The notes under the pieces are model-generated. The model saw only the letters and a program-made list of their open reading frames with translations. It made no database searches and was not told the origin of the DNA. Source: an uncultured Sphingomonas sp. (GTDB taxonomy: Bacteria > Pseudomonadota > Alphaproteobacteria > Sphingomonadales > Sphingomonadaceae). Taken from it: a DNA stretch of 17,566 nucleotides. The DNA lies in assembly GCA_946886845.1 (NCBI GenBank), contig CAMPJH010000013.1:1-17566 (forward strand), written 5' to 3'. A program made the translations under genes and the position numbers. Positions 6,651-11,876 of this stretch are shown here, in pieces. The stretch's first letter is position 1. Each line of letters starts with the position of its first letter.

Positions 6651-7781
6651 CTGTCCAGCCCAGTTGTTGTCGTCATCGGCACGCGTCCCGAAGCCATCAA
6701 GCTCGCCCCGGTCGCCGGAGCGCTTCGCAGCATCGGCATCACTCCGTCGCTGATCTTCACCGGCCAGCATCCCGGTCTCGAACCCGCTGACCACGGCCTT
6801 GGCGATTATCCGTCGGTCCGATTGGCCTGCCCGGGACAAGAGGATCCGCACGTCCACGTCGGCCTGGTCAGCGCCGCGGTGCAGGCAAGCTTGGCCACCG
6901 CGGCGCCCGCGCTGGTGGTCGTCCAGGGGGACACGTCGAGCGCGCTCGGAGCGGCGCTGGCGGCAAGGCTAGCCGGAATTCGGGTCGCGCATGTCGAGGC
7001 CGGGCTTCGAAGCCACGACCGCCGCCGGCCGTGGCCGGAAGAGGAGTTCCGGATTGCGATCGACGGGCTTTCCGAGCTGCTGTTCGCGCCGACCCAGCTC
7101 AGCGCCGCCAATCTATACCGCGAGCGAGTTCCCGGCCGGGTCCATGTCACCGGGAACAGCGGCATCGATGCGGTGCTTTGCGTACGCCAGGGGATGGCTG
7201 TGACGGTCGGCGACGGCGCGATGCCGCGTGTCCTTATCACCTGCCACCGCCGCGAGAATTGGGGCGACGGGATCAACGGGACCGCCGCCGCGCTTAAGCA
7301 GATCACGAACTCCGCTATCGCCCGGGCGGAGGTCATCCTTCACCCGAATCCTGCGGTTTCCCGCCAAGTCCGCGCGCAGCTTGCGGGCCAGCACGGAATC
7401 GCGTTTCGCGAACCTTGCGGCCATTCCGAGACTGTCGCGGCAATGCTCCGCGCCGACCTGGTGCTGAGTGACTCTGGCGGACTCCAGGAGGAAGCGACGA
7501 CGCTTGGAGTCCCGCTGCTCGTGCTGCGCGACAAGACCGAGCGGCCCGAAGCGATCGCTTGCGGGAATATCGAGCTGGTCGGGACGGATTGCGACCGGAT
7601 CGTCGCGGCAGTCCGTAGAAGGCTCAAGGGTACCGAGGCCATAGCTGCGGCGCTGCCGTTCGGCGACGGCCGAGCGAGCGAGCGGATCGCGGCGATCATC
7701 GGCGAGTGGCTGGAAGAGCGATCGGAGGGAACGCTGTCACCAAAATCTACGGCTGTCCCCCGGACAGCCGGATTTTGGTGA
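6651..7781 (+). CDS. wecB: UDP-N-acetylglucosamine 2-epimerase (non-hydrolysing)
   Basis: Interconverts UDP-GlcNAc and UDP-ManNAc for surface polysaccharide synthesis. From 6651 the protein has 376 residues, the normal family length. It opens with the Rossmann motif VIGTRPEAIKLAP (8-20), then shows Asp94 in VQGDTS, Glu116 in HVEAGLRS, Glu131 in the WPEEEFR region, His199 in TCHRRENWG, and the UDP-binding DSGGLQEEATTLG and RDKTERPEAI. These numbers are within about one residue of the catalytic residues of E. coli WecB where comparable. No ATG, GTG or TTG lies in frame before the Rossmann motif; a CTG at 6651 follows AGGGGGAAGG directly. The first standard start, TTG 6822, would remove 57 essential residues. 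Phe133 stands where an Asn is usual in PEExNR. The last 16 residues are encoded by a hairpin and the stop lies inside the tRNA-Glu gene. Confidence 0.85.
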   Translation: MSSPVVVVIGTRPEAIKLAPVAGALRSIGITPSLIFTGQHPGLEPADHGLGDYPSVRLACPGQEDPHVHVGLVSAAVQASLATAAPALVVVQGDTSSALGAALAARLAGIRVAHVEAGLRSHDRRRPWPEEEFRIAIDGLSELLFAPTQLSAANLYRERVPGRVHVTGNSGIDAVLCVRQGMAVTVGDGAMPRVLITCHRRENWGDGINGTAAALKQITNSAIARAEVILHPNPAVSRQVRAQLAGQHGIAFREPCGHSETVAAMLRADLVLSDSGGLQEEATTLGVPLLVLRDKTERPEAIACGNIELVGTDCDRIVAAVRRRLKGTEAIAAALPFGDGRASERIAAIIGEWLEERSEGTLSPKSTAVPRTAGFW

Positions 7782-7782
7782 C
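7736..7782. terminator. 47-bp inverted repeat at the wecB/tRNA-Glu junction
   Basis: Outer arms GTCACCAAAATC and GATTTTGGTGAC (12 bp, perfect) enclose an inner stem GGCTGTCC-CCC-GGACAGCC (8 bp), with only a TAC/G internal mismatch. The structure includes the wecB stop and the 3' CCA end of the convergent tRNA gene. Read on the minus strand the inner stem is followed by GTAGATTTTGG, a weak terminator for the tRNA. It could equally stop the wecB transcript from the other side. Confidence 0.6.
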
Positions 7783-7851
7783 CCCTACGGGACTCGAACC
7801 CGTGTTTTCGCCGTGAGAGGGCGACGTCCTGGACCGCTAGACGAAGGGGCC
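7776..7851 (-). tRNA. tRNA-Glu (anticodon CTC)
   Basis: Read on the minus strand the gene begins GGCCCCT and ends AGGGGTC-A-CCA, a 7-bp acceptor stem with one G-T pair. The anticodon arm GTCGC-C-CTCTCAC-GGCGA has anticodon CTC after T33, for the Glu codon GAG. The T arm ACGGGTTCGAGTCCCGT is canonical, and the D arm contains GTCTAGCGGTCCAGGAC. The CCA end is encoded. GAG is very frequent in the neighbouring genes. The 3' end overlaps the last codons of wecB on the other strand. Confidence 0.95.
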
Positions 7852-7870
7852 GTGCTGCGAGCGAGGGCGC

Positions 7871-7899
7871 CATATGTGGATTGACGCCTAACTAGTCAA
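7871..7899 (-). promoter_or_regulatory. Probable sigma-70-type promoter of tRNA-Glu
   Basis: On the minus strand TTGACT (7894-7899) and CATATG (7871-7876) are separated by exactly 17 bp, and the mature tRNA begins 19 bp after the -10 box. The -35 box lies inside the last codons of the DUF305 gene. The inverted repeat ATTGAC/GTCAAT (7880-7885/7895-7900) overlaps it and could also mark the end of the upstream operon. Confidence 0.5.
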
Positions 7900-8352
7900 T
7901 CGCTCGCGAATCGCCTTCATCTGATCGATCTCTCGCGCCTGGTTCCGGATGATTTCCTGGCACAGTCTGTCGATCTCCGGATCGGAGATTTGAGCCCTCT
8001 CGCACATCAGGATCGCGGCGGAGTGATGCGGGATCATCGAGCGCAGGAACTGATCGTCGCCGACCAGCGCCTGGGTTCGAATGCCGATGAATGCGAGGAT
8101 GAACAGCAGCGCCGATCCGCCATAGACGATCAGGTTCAACCGCCGGTCGGGGTACATCGATCGCATCATCAGCGGCATCATCGCCGTCATCGGCGTCGCC
8201 ATCATCACCGCCATGTAGAAGAAGTTGAGGTTGTGGATGAACTCGCCGAGGCTGGCGATCATCGTGAACATGATCAGGTACATCAGGATCAGCATCACGA
8301 CGAAGCTGACGGCCAGCGTCGCATAATTCGTACGCGCCAAATGCCGGTCCAT
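7888..8352 (-). CDS. DUF305 membrane protein
   Basis: A 154-residue protein with three predicted membrane helices (about 13-33, 43-62 and 75-92) followed by a DUF305 segment. That segment contains QFLRSMIPHHSAAILMCERA (101-120) with the paired His109-His110, and QEIIRNQAREIDQM (132-145). DUF305 belongs to the ferritin-like fold and is often found in copper- and silver-resistance gene sets; its biochemistry is not settled. Methionines are dense in helices 1-2 (YMAVMMATPMTAMMPLMMRS), which fits soft-metal contact but is inference. ATG 8352 has AGGAGGT five bases upstream, overlapping the stop of the barrel gene, so the two are translationally coupled. It is the last gene of the six-gene metal operon. 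Confidence 0.88.
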   Translation of the reverse strand: MDRHLARTNYATLAVSFVVMLILMYLIMFTMIASLGEFIHNLNFFYMAVMMATPMTAMMPLMMRSMYPDRRLNLIVYGGSALLFILAFIGIRTQALVGDDQFLRSMIPHHSAAILMCERAQISDPEIDRLCQEIIRNQAREIDQMKAIRERLTS

Positions 8353-8362
8353 CAGCACCTCC

Positions 8363-9772
8363 TCAGTCGAGCCTGAGCCTGACGAACGCCATTGCGCCGA
8401 CGGGGTTGCTGGCGCCGTAAGCCTCCTCCAGCGCTCGCGGCACGAAACTCATCGCGAACAGGCCGCCGGCGCCGAACGACAGATGCTCGGCGATCCGGAA
8501 GTCCCGCACCGCACCGATCGAAACCTTGCCGACGCTGTGGGCTTCGCCGTGTTCCCCGCCGCCGACGAGTTCGCGGTTCTCGGTGATCTCGCCGCGGCCG
8601 AACAGGGTCCAGCCGCGATGCTTGAGCGAGGCTTCGGCGGCGAAGGCATCGTCGTGCAGCCACTCGCCATGCTCCTCGATCGACTTGCGGCCCCAGGCGA
8701 GCGTTCCCGCCGCCTTCCAGCCCGGCGCGACCTCATCCGCCCACAAGGCGCTCGCCGACCAGCGCTTCTGGTCGACTCCCGGCTCGAGCTGCTCGGGTTC
8801 CTTGAAGTCGCCCCAGCTGCCCTGGAGCGAGAGCGTGCGCGTCGGGTTCCATGACAGCCGCACTGCGGTCGAATCGAGCGGCCCGGTTTCGATGTCCCAG
8901 CGATGCTGGTCGGGCTCGCGGGCGTTGAACCGGCTGGCCTCGAGCTTGAGCCTGCCGAAAACTGCGCCCGCTGTCAGCACGCCGAATGTGATGTGGGTCG
9001 AATCGAGCCAGTGGTGGGTGATCGGCGCTTCCGGCGAGTCCAGGATCGCCTCGCGGTGCATGAAGGCGGGCGGGCCGAACGCCGGTTCGCCGGGAAGGCC
9101 GCCATAGAGGAAGATGCTGCCCTTCGCGCCGATGGTCTGCGACACCGAGGCCGACAGCTCCATAAAGAAGTCGTGCGGGTGCTGGCGGTCGATCAGCGGG
9201 GTGATTCCGTCGGCGGTCTCGCCGCTGGCCAGCAGCAGCGGATAGCCGCGCTTGCCCATCAGCGGGTCGGGGCTGAGCATCGCCTTGAACTGCAGGGCGC
9301 CATTGCCGAGCGGGCGGCGGGCCATCCCTATCAGCATTCCGCTGGGGAAGATCATGTCGTCGCCGCGCGGGCCGGACTGATGATCGTAGACCAGGTTGAC
9401 GACGCCATGAGCCATCAGAGTCCAGTCTCCGGCATTGGTCATCAAGCCCATATGCTCGGAGGTGTCCGGCTGCCACGCCGTGCCGGAAGATTCGCGGGTC
9501 ATCGGATAGCGGCCGAGCGCCCCGGTCGTCGTGTGCCCGCCATGCTCGGCTTCGGGCATCGCGGCATGGTCCATTTGCGAATGGTCCGGCTCTGGGCTTG
9601 GTTGTTGCTCTGGCTGCGGTTCGGGTGCTTGCGGTGCGGGCTCACGCTGGTGCTCGGGCTCGGGTTGCGCAGGCATTTCCATGCCGGGCTCATGTTGATG
9701 CTGAGCCAAGGCGGCGCTCGGCAGCGACGCGAGCGCGAGCGCGCTCGCCGCAGCGGAAAGGCTGAGTTTCAC
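8363..9772 (-). CDS. Putative outer-membrane barrel protein with metal-binding N-terminus
   Basis: A 469-residue exported protein. The signal peptide ends at ALA23; it is followed by about 55 residues rich in His, Met, Pro, Glu and Gln (HQHEPGMEMP, DHSQMDHAAMPEAEHGGH), much like the N-terminus of the copper protein CopB. The rest alternates polar and hydrophobic residues with many Trp, Tyr and Gly, as in an outer-membrane beta barrel, and ends in VRLRLD rather than the usual terminal Phe. I know no named family for it, though similar proteins occur beside copper genes. GTG 9772 was chosen because GGAG lies six bases before it and the signal peptide starts at once; TTG 9784 is less likely. A strong hairpin (9789-9818) precedes the gene. 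Confidence 0.82.
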   Translation of the reverse strand: MKLSLSAAASALALASLPSAALAQHQHEPGMEMPAQPEPEHQREPAPQAPEPQPEQQPSPEPDHSQMDHAAMPEAEHGGHTTTGALGRYPMTRESSGTAWQPDTSEHMGLMTNAGDWTLMAHGVVNLVYDHQSGPRGDDMIFPSGMLIGMARRPLGNGALQFKAMLSPDPLMGKRGYPLLLASGETADGITPLIDRQHPHDFFMELSASVSQTIGAKGSIFLYGGLPGEPAFGPPAFMHREAILDSPEAPITHHWLDSTHITFGVLTAGAVFGRLKLEASRFNAREPDQHRWDIETGPLDSTAVRLSWNPTRTLSLQGSWGDFKEPEQLEPGVDQKRWSASALWADEVAPGWKAAGTLAWGRKSIEEHGEWLHDDAFAAEASLKHRGWTLFGRGEITENRELVGGGEHGEAHSVGKVSIGAVRDFRIAEHLSFGAGGLFAMSFVPRALEEAYGASNPVGAMAFVRLRLD

Positions 9773-9788
9773 AAGTATCTCCAAAATC

Positions 9789-9818
9789 GGGCGGCGGCGC
9801 GAAACCGCGCCGCCCCCC
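9789..9818 (-). terminator. Strong stem-loop before the barrel gene (possible attenuator)
   Basis: Nine continuous G-C pairs (9793-9801 with 9806-9814), then one mismatch and three more pairs, with loop AAAC. In the minus-strand transcript it is followed by GATTTT and then by the barrel gene's GGAG. A GC stem plus a short U-run inside an operon suggests partial termination, giving more of the upstream small peptides than of the barrel. The U-run is short, so an mRNA-stabilising end is an alternative. Confidence 0.5.
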
Positions 9819-9836
9819 TAGTTCGGGCTCAACGGC

Positions 9837-10052
9837 TTAGTGGCCGGAGTGCTCCTGATGGTTGTGCATCCCCTTCATCTCGGAATGCATTTTTTCCATC
9901 ATGTCCTTGCAGCAGCACTTTTCATCCATCTTGGCGTCGTGCTTCTGACCAGACTGCTGCGCGGCCTGCCGATGCTGGGCATTCTGAGCATGCGCATCGG
10001 CCGGAGCAGCAGGGGCGACGGCGACAAGCGCCGCTGCGATCATATCAATCAT
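9837..10052 (-). CDS. Small secreted His/Met/Cys-rich protein
   Basis: A 71-residue protein, unrecognised as a named family. The first 22 residues look like a short signal peptide (MIDMIAAALVAVAPA, cleavage near AHA), although the N-terminus lacks a basic residue. The mature part is crowded with metal ligands: three adjacent cysteines (Cys46-48), Met42, 51, 52, 55, 59 and 62, and His38, 56, 63, 65, 68 and 71. This composition points to binding of copper or another soft metal in the periplasm; that is inference. ATG 10052 follows CAGGAGA. That ribosome binding site is paired in a hairpin with the end of the upstream gene, which suggests coupled translation. Confidence 0.75.
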   Translation of the reverse strand: MIDMIAAALVAVAPAAPADAHAQNAQHRQAAQQSGQKHDAKMDEKCCCKDMMEKMHSEMKGMHNHQEHSGH

Positions 10053-10059
10053 TTTCGTT

Positions 10060-10096
10060 CTCCTGAGTTCGAAGGATGTGTTCGAAGTCTCAGGAG
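10060..10096 (-). promoter_or_regulatory. Hairpin sequestering the ribosome binding site of the 71-aa peptide
   Basis: In the minus-strand transcript CTCCTGAG pairs with CTCAGGAG (8 bp) and TTCGAA pairs with TTCGAA (6 bp), with a two-base bulge and the loop CACATCC. The left arm contains the stop codon of the 107-aa gene (10090-10092) and the right arm contains AGGAG, the ribosome binding site of the 71-aa gene. A ribosome reaching the stop would open the stem and free the site. Confidence 0.6.
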
Positions 10097-10413
10097 CGCT
10101 TCGGAGGGGGAGTGGCGATCTCGAGCTCGATGCCCGGAAGCGCTGTGTCGAGCGCAGGCTTTGCGGCCAGCCGATGGCAGGACAGCATGCCGACCGGCGC
10201 AAAATCGACGGCCGGAAGTGCGGCGGAACAGGGCATCGCGCAGTCGGCGGCGGTGCCCCGGTCATCGCCGGTCGACGGCTGCTCCTGACAATGACCCATC
10301 GGCATTGCCGCCATCGCGGCGTCATGACCGGCCGAACCGGCCGGAGCTGCCGTCATGCCGAACGGCATCAGCAGCAGGGCGAGCAGCGAAAGCAGGCGCA
10401 CGACAGCCGTCAT
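10090..10413 (-). CDS. Small secreted Cys/Met-rich protein
   Basis: A 107-residue exported protein that I do not recognise as a named family. The signal peptide is clear: Arg6, then LLSLLALLLMPFG, with likely cleavage around residue 22-24. The mature part holds four cysteines (42, 58, 62, 79) in the contexts GHCQEQ, DCAMPCSAALP and LSCHRL, and a HDAAMAAMPMGHC run rich in Met and His. Ligand-rich, cysteine-containing periplasmic proteins of this size are usual in copper-response operons. ATG 10413 is preceded by GAGG. It lies 43 bp after DUF4396 and its stop codon sits within the hairpin controlling the next gene. A metal-binding role is inference from composition and context. Confidence 0.75.
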   Translation of the reverse strand: MTAVVRLLSLLALLLMPFGMTAAPAGSAGHDAAMAAMPMGHCQEQPSTGDDRGTAADCAMPCSAALPAVDFAPVGMLSCHRLAAKPALDTALPGIELEIATPPPKRS

Positions 10414-10456
10414 CGCGCCTCGGTTAAGCGCTTGCGAAGGCAGTGACAACGGCACT

Positions 10457-10915
10457 TCAGTGACAGGCTTTCAGCTCGCGCCGCAGGAGCCAGTAATTGA
10501 CCGGCCAGGCGGCGACGAAGCCGGCGGGGATGGCGAAGGCGATTCCTTGCCAGAACGTCCAGGCGAAGACCGAGGGCGCGGTCATTCCGCCCATTTGATA
10601 ATCGACGAAGTTCATCACCACTTCCATCACGCCGATCGAAACGACTTCGCCGATCCAGATGATTCGCAGCGCCTGAAGCAATCCGACATGCTGACGGCGC
10701 ATTACGGGGATCAGGCCGAGCGTCATTCCGGCGCCATAGGCGAGGACCGTTGCAAGGATGATGGTCGGCCAGACTCCGAGGCCCAGGCCGACGCCGATCA
10801 GAAGGCCGGTTACCTCGCCGATCACGCAGCCGGTGAGGCAGTGCAACGTCGCTTGCGCGGCGGTGCGCCAAGGCCCGCCGCCGTGGCCGTGATGGGCATT
10901 GGTGTGCTCGGTCAT
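10457..10915 (-). CDS. DUF4396 integral membrane protein
   Basis: A 152-residue protein with a His-rich N-terminus (TEHTNAHHGHGGG) and about four membrane helices. The first helix carries the family hallmark HCLTGCVIGEVTG (25-37), with Cys26, Cys30 and Glu34; the later IIWIGEVVSIGVMEVVMNF repeats the Gly-Glu pattern. DUF4396 proteins have no established biochemical role but often occur in heavy-metal gene sets, so metal transport or handling in the inner membrane is a reasonable inference. ATG 10915 follows AAGGA about seven bases upstream and puts the His-rich segment at the very N-terminus; longer in-frame starts would run into the hairpin and metallothionein region. The final residues are Ala-Cys-His. 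Confidence 0.85.
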   Translation of the reverse strand: MTEHTNAHHGHGGGPWRTAAQATLHCLTGCVIGEVTGLLIGVGLGLGVWPTIILATVLAYGAGMTLGLIPVMRRQHVGLLQALRIIWIGEVVSIGVMEVVMNFVDYQMGGMTAPSVFAWTFWQGIAFAIPAGFVAAWPVNYWLLRRELKACH

Positions 10916-10936
10916 ATCGGCGTCCTTCGCTTGGAA

Positions 10937-10960
10937 GTGGGCCTCGCGGCGGAGGCCCAC
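10937..10960 (-). terminator. Perfect 9-bp stem-loop between metallothionein and DUF4396
   Basis: GTGGGCCTC and GAGGCCCAC pair perfectly around a six-base GC loop. On the minus strand no U-run follows (TTCCAAG comes next), so it is not a standard terminator. Its place just after the first, tiny gene of the operon suggests stabilisation or processing of a short metallothionein transcript. Confidence 0.45.
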
Positions 10961-10979
10961 CCCTTTCGGCAACCTGCGC

Positions 10980-11078
10980 TTAGCAGCTGCAGGGCTTGCA
11001 GGTGCACGGATTGCACCGACAGCCAGTCTCGCACGCGCAGCTCTTGCAGCGGCAGTCATTCGTCAGATCGTCTTTCAT
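10980..11078 (-). CDS. Very small metallothionein-like protein
   Basis: A 32-residue peptide, MKDDLTND followed by a tail that is almost all ligand and spacer. Ten cysteines (9, 11, 14, 16, 20, 22, 25, 27, 30, 32) form five Cys-X-Cys pairs separated by two or three residues, and the chain ends in Cys. There are no histidines or aromatics. This resembles one domain of a eukaryotic-type or small bacterial metallothionein rather than the longer SmtA type with its zinc-finger fold. It would bind several soft-metal ions (copper, silver, zinc or cadmium) in the cytosol; the number is not known. ATG 11078 has AGGAGA seven bases upstream. It is the first gene after the MerR-type promoter, with a leader of roughly 30 bases. 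Confidence 0.85.
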   Translation of the reverse strand: MKDDLTNDCRCKSCACETGCRCNPCTCKPCSC

Positions 11079-11114
11079 GTCGATTCTCCTGGTTGCTCCA
11101 AGCGAGCGAATCGC

Positions 11115-11146
11115 CATATAGCCTCCGTACCATGGTACAGAGTCAA
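11115..11146 (-). promoter_or_regulatory. MerR-type promoter and operator of the metal operon
   Basis: On the minus strand -35 TTGACT (11141-11146) and -10 TATATG (11115-11120) are 20 bp apart, longer than the usual 17 and characteristic of promoters activated by MerR-family proteins through DNA untwisting. The spacer is a dyad, GTACCATGGTAC at its core, extended to CTCTGTACC/GGTACGGAG with one mismatch. It lies between the divergent merR-type gene and the metallothionein gene. Confidence 0.85.
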
Positions 11147-11158
11147 GCCCGTCCCCAG

Positions 11159-11539
11159 ATGCTGACAATCGCGCGGCTGGCCGCCGCCGCGAGCGTCGGC
11201 GTCGAGACGGTACGATACTATCAACGCCGCGGCCTGATGGCTGCGCCGCCCAAGACTGGGTCAACACGCCGATATGGCACTGAAGACGTGCAGCGGCTGC
11301 AATTCATTCGGCACGCCCAGGCAGCCGGCTTCACGCTCGAGGAGATCAAGGAGTTGCTGGCCCTGGACGCGAGCGAGGACCGGGCCAGAGCGCATAGCCT
11401 GGCGAAAGCGCGCGTCCGGGCGCTGGACGAGCAAATCAGGAAACTGAAGCTGGCGCGTGATGCGCTCAAGAAACTCGCGGCGGAGTGCGCCGGCGCCGGC
11501 GCCGGGCCATGTCCGATCCTGACCGCCTTTGACGTCTGA
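11159..11539 (+). CDS. MerR-family metal-responsive regulator
   Basis: A 126-residue MerR-type activator. The winged helix-turn-helix is at the N-terminus (LTIARLAAAASVGVETVRYY, QRRGLMAAPPKTGSTRRYG), followed by FIRHAQAAGFTLEEIKELLAL and a long dimerisation helix (about 75-108). The metal loop has Cys110 and Cys118, Cys-X7-Cys followed by PIL. That spacing matches CueR-like monovalent-metal sensors (112 and 120) rather than MerR, which has X8. The place of the partner-subunit Cys82 (MerR) or Ser77 (CueR) seems to be Arg. An in-frame ATG at 11132 exists but lies at the centre of the operator; ATG 11159 gives the usual family N-terminus. Neither has a clear ribosome binding site. It should control the divergent metal operon and probably itself. 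Confidence 0.88.
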   Translation: MLTIARLAAAASVGVETVRYYQRRGLMAAPPKTGSTRRYGTEDVQRLQFIRHAQAAGFTLEEIKELLALDASEDRARAHSLAKARVRALDEQIRKLKLARDALKKLAAECAGAGAGPCPILTAFDV

Positions 11540-11542
11540 GCC

Positions 11543-11839
11543 TCAATCCTCGCGGTCGCGCTCGCTCAGATAGCGCATCAGCTCGGCGAGTGTGAACTCC
11601 ATCTGGTCCTGCATCTGCCCGACCAGCTCGTTCTCGCGCATCCCGACATGGTCGAGCGGCTTCGAGTAGCTGTCGGAGAAAGCGGTCAGGTCTTCGCGGT
11701 CGAACACGCCCTTGGCGACCAGCTTGGCGAGGATCACCAGCAGGCCGTTGGTATTGGCGATGGTTCCGGCGACCAGCGCCTCGTCGACCATCGACAGCCG
11801 TGGATCGGTTTCGGCTTCGGTCTCGTCCACGTCGCTCAT
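11543..11839 (-). CDS. Conserved small acidic protein, unknown function
   Basis: A 98-residue acidic cytosolic protein with no signal peptide or membrane helix. After a Glu/Asp-rich start (MSDVDETEAETDPRLS) it is mostly helical, with SMVDEALVAGTIANTNGLLV, a KLVAKGVFDREDL segment, and a C-terminal helix ending SERDRED. I do not recognise the family. ATG 11839 was preferred to TTG 11848, three codons earlier; neither has an obvious ribosome binding site. It ends 3 bp from the end of the merR-type gene, with which it converges, and lies 37 bp behind the DNA glycosylase gene on the same strand, so it could be the second gene of that transcript rather than part of the metal operon. Confidence 0.65.
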   Translation of the reverse strand: MSDVDETEAETDPRLSMVDEALVAGTIANTNGLLVILAKLVAKGVFDREDLTAFSDSYSKPLDHVGMRENELVGQMQDQMEFTLAELMRYLSERDRED

Positions 11840-11876
11840 GCTGGCCAATGTGACGCGATCGGCGGCAAGGGCAAGG

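Noticed and set aside
8903..10066. 387-codon plus-strand open frame opposite the barrel and 71-aa genes
   Set aside because: It is antisense to a protein with a clear signal peptide and its small-peptide neighbour, and crosses the hairpin between them.
10441..10465. Direct repeat CAGTGACA at 10441 and 10458
   Set aside because: Two copies of eight bases, one within the DUF4396 stop region, are within chance and no function is suggested.
10355..11158. Long N-terminal extension of the merR-type gene
   Set aside because: The frame is open upstream by chance; it runs antisense through DUF4396 and the metallothionein and across the operator, while the MerR domain begins at 11159.
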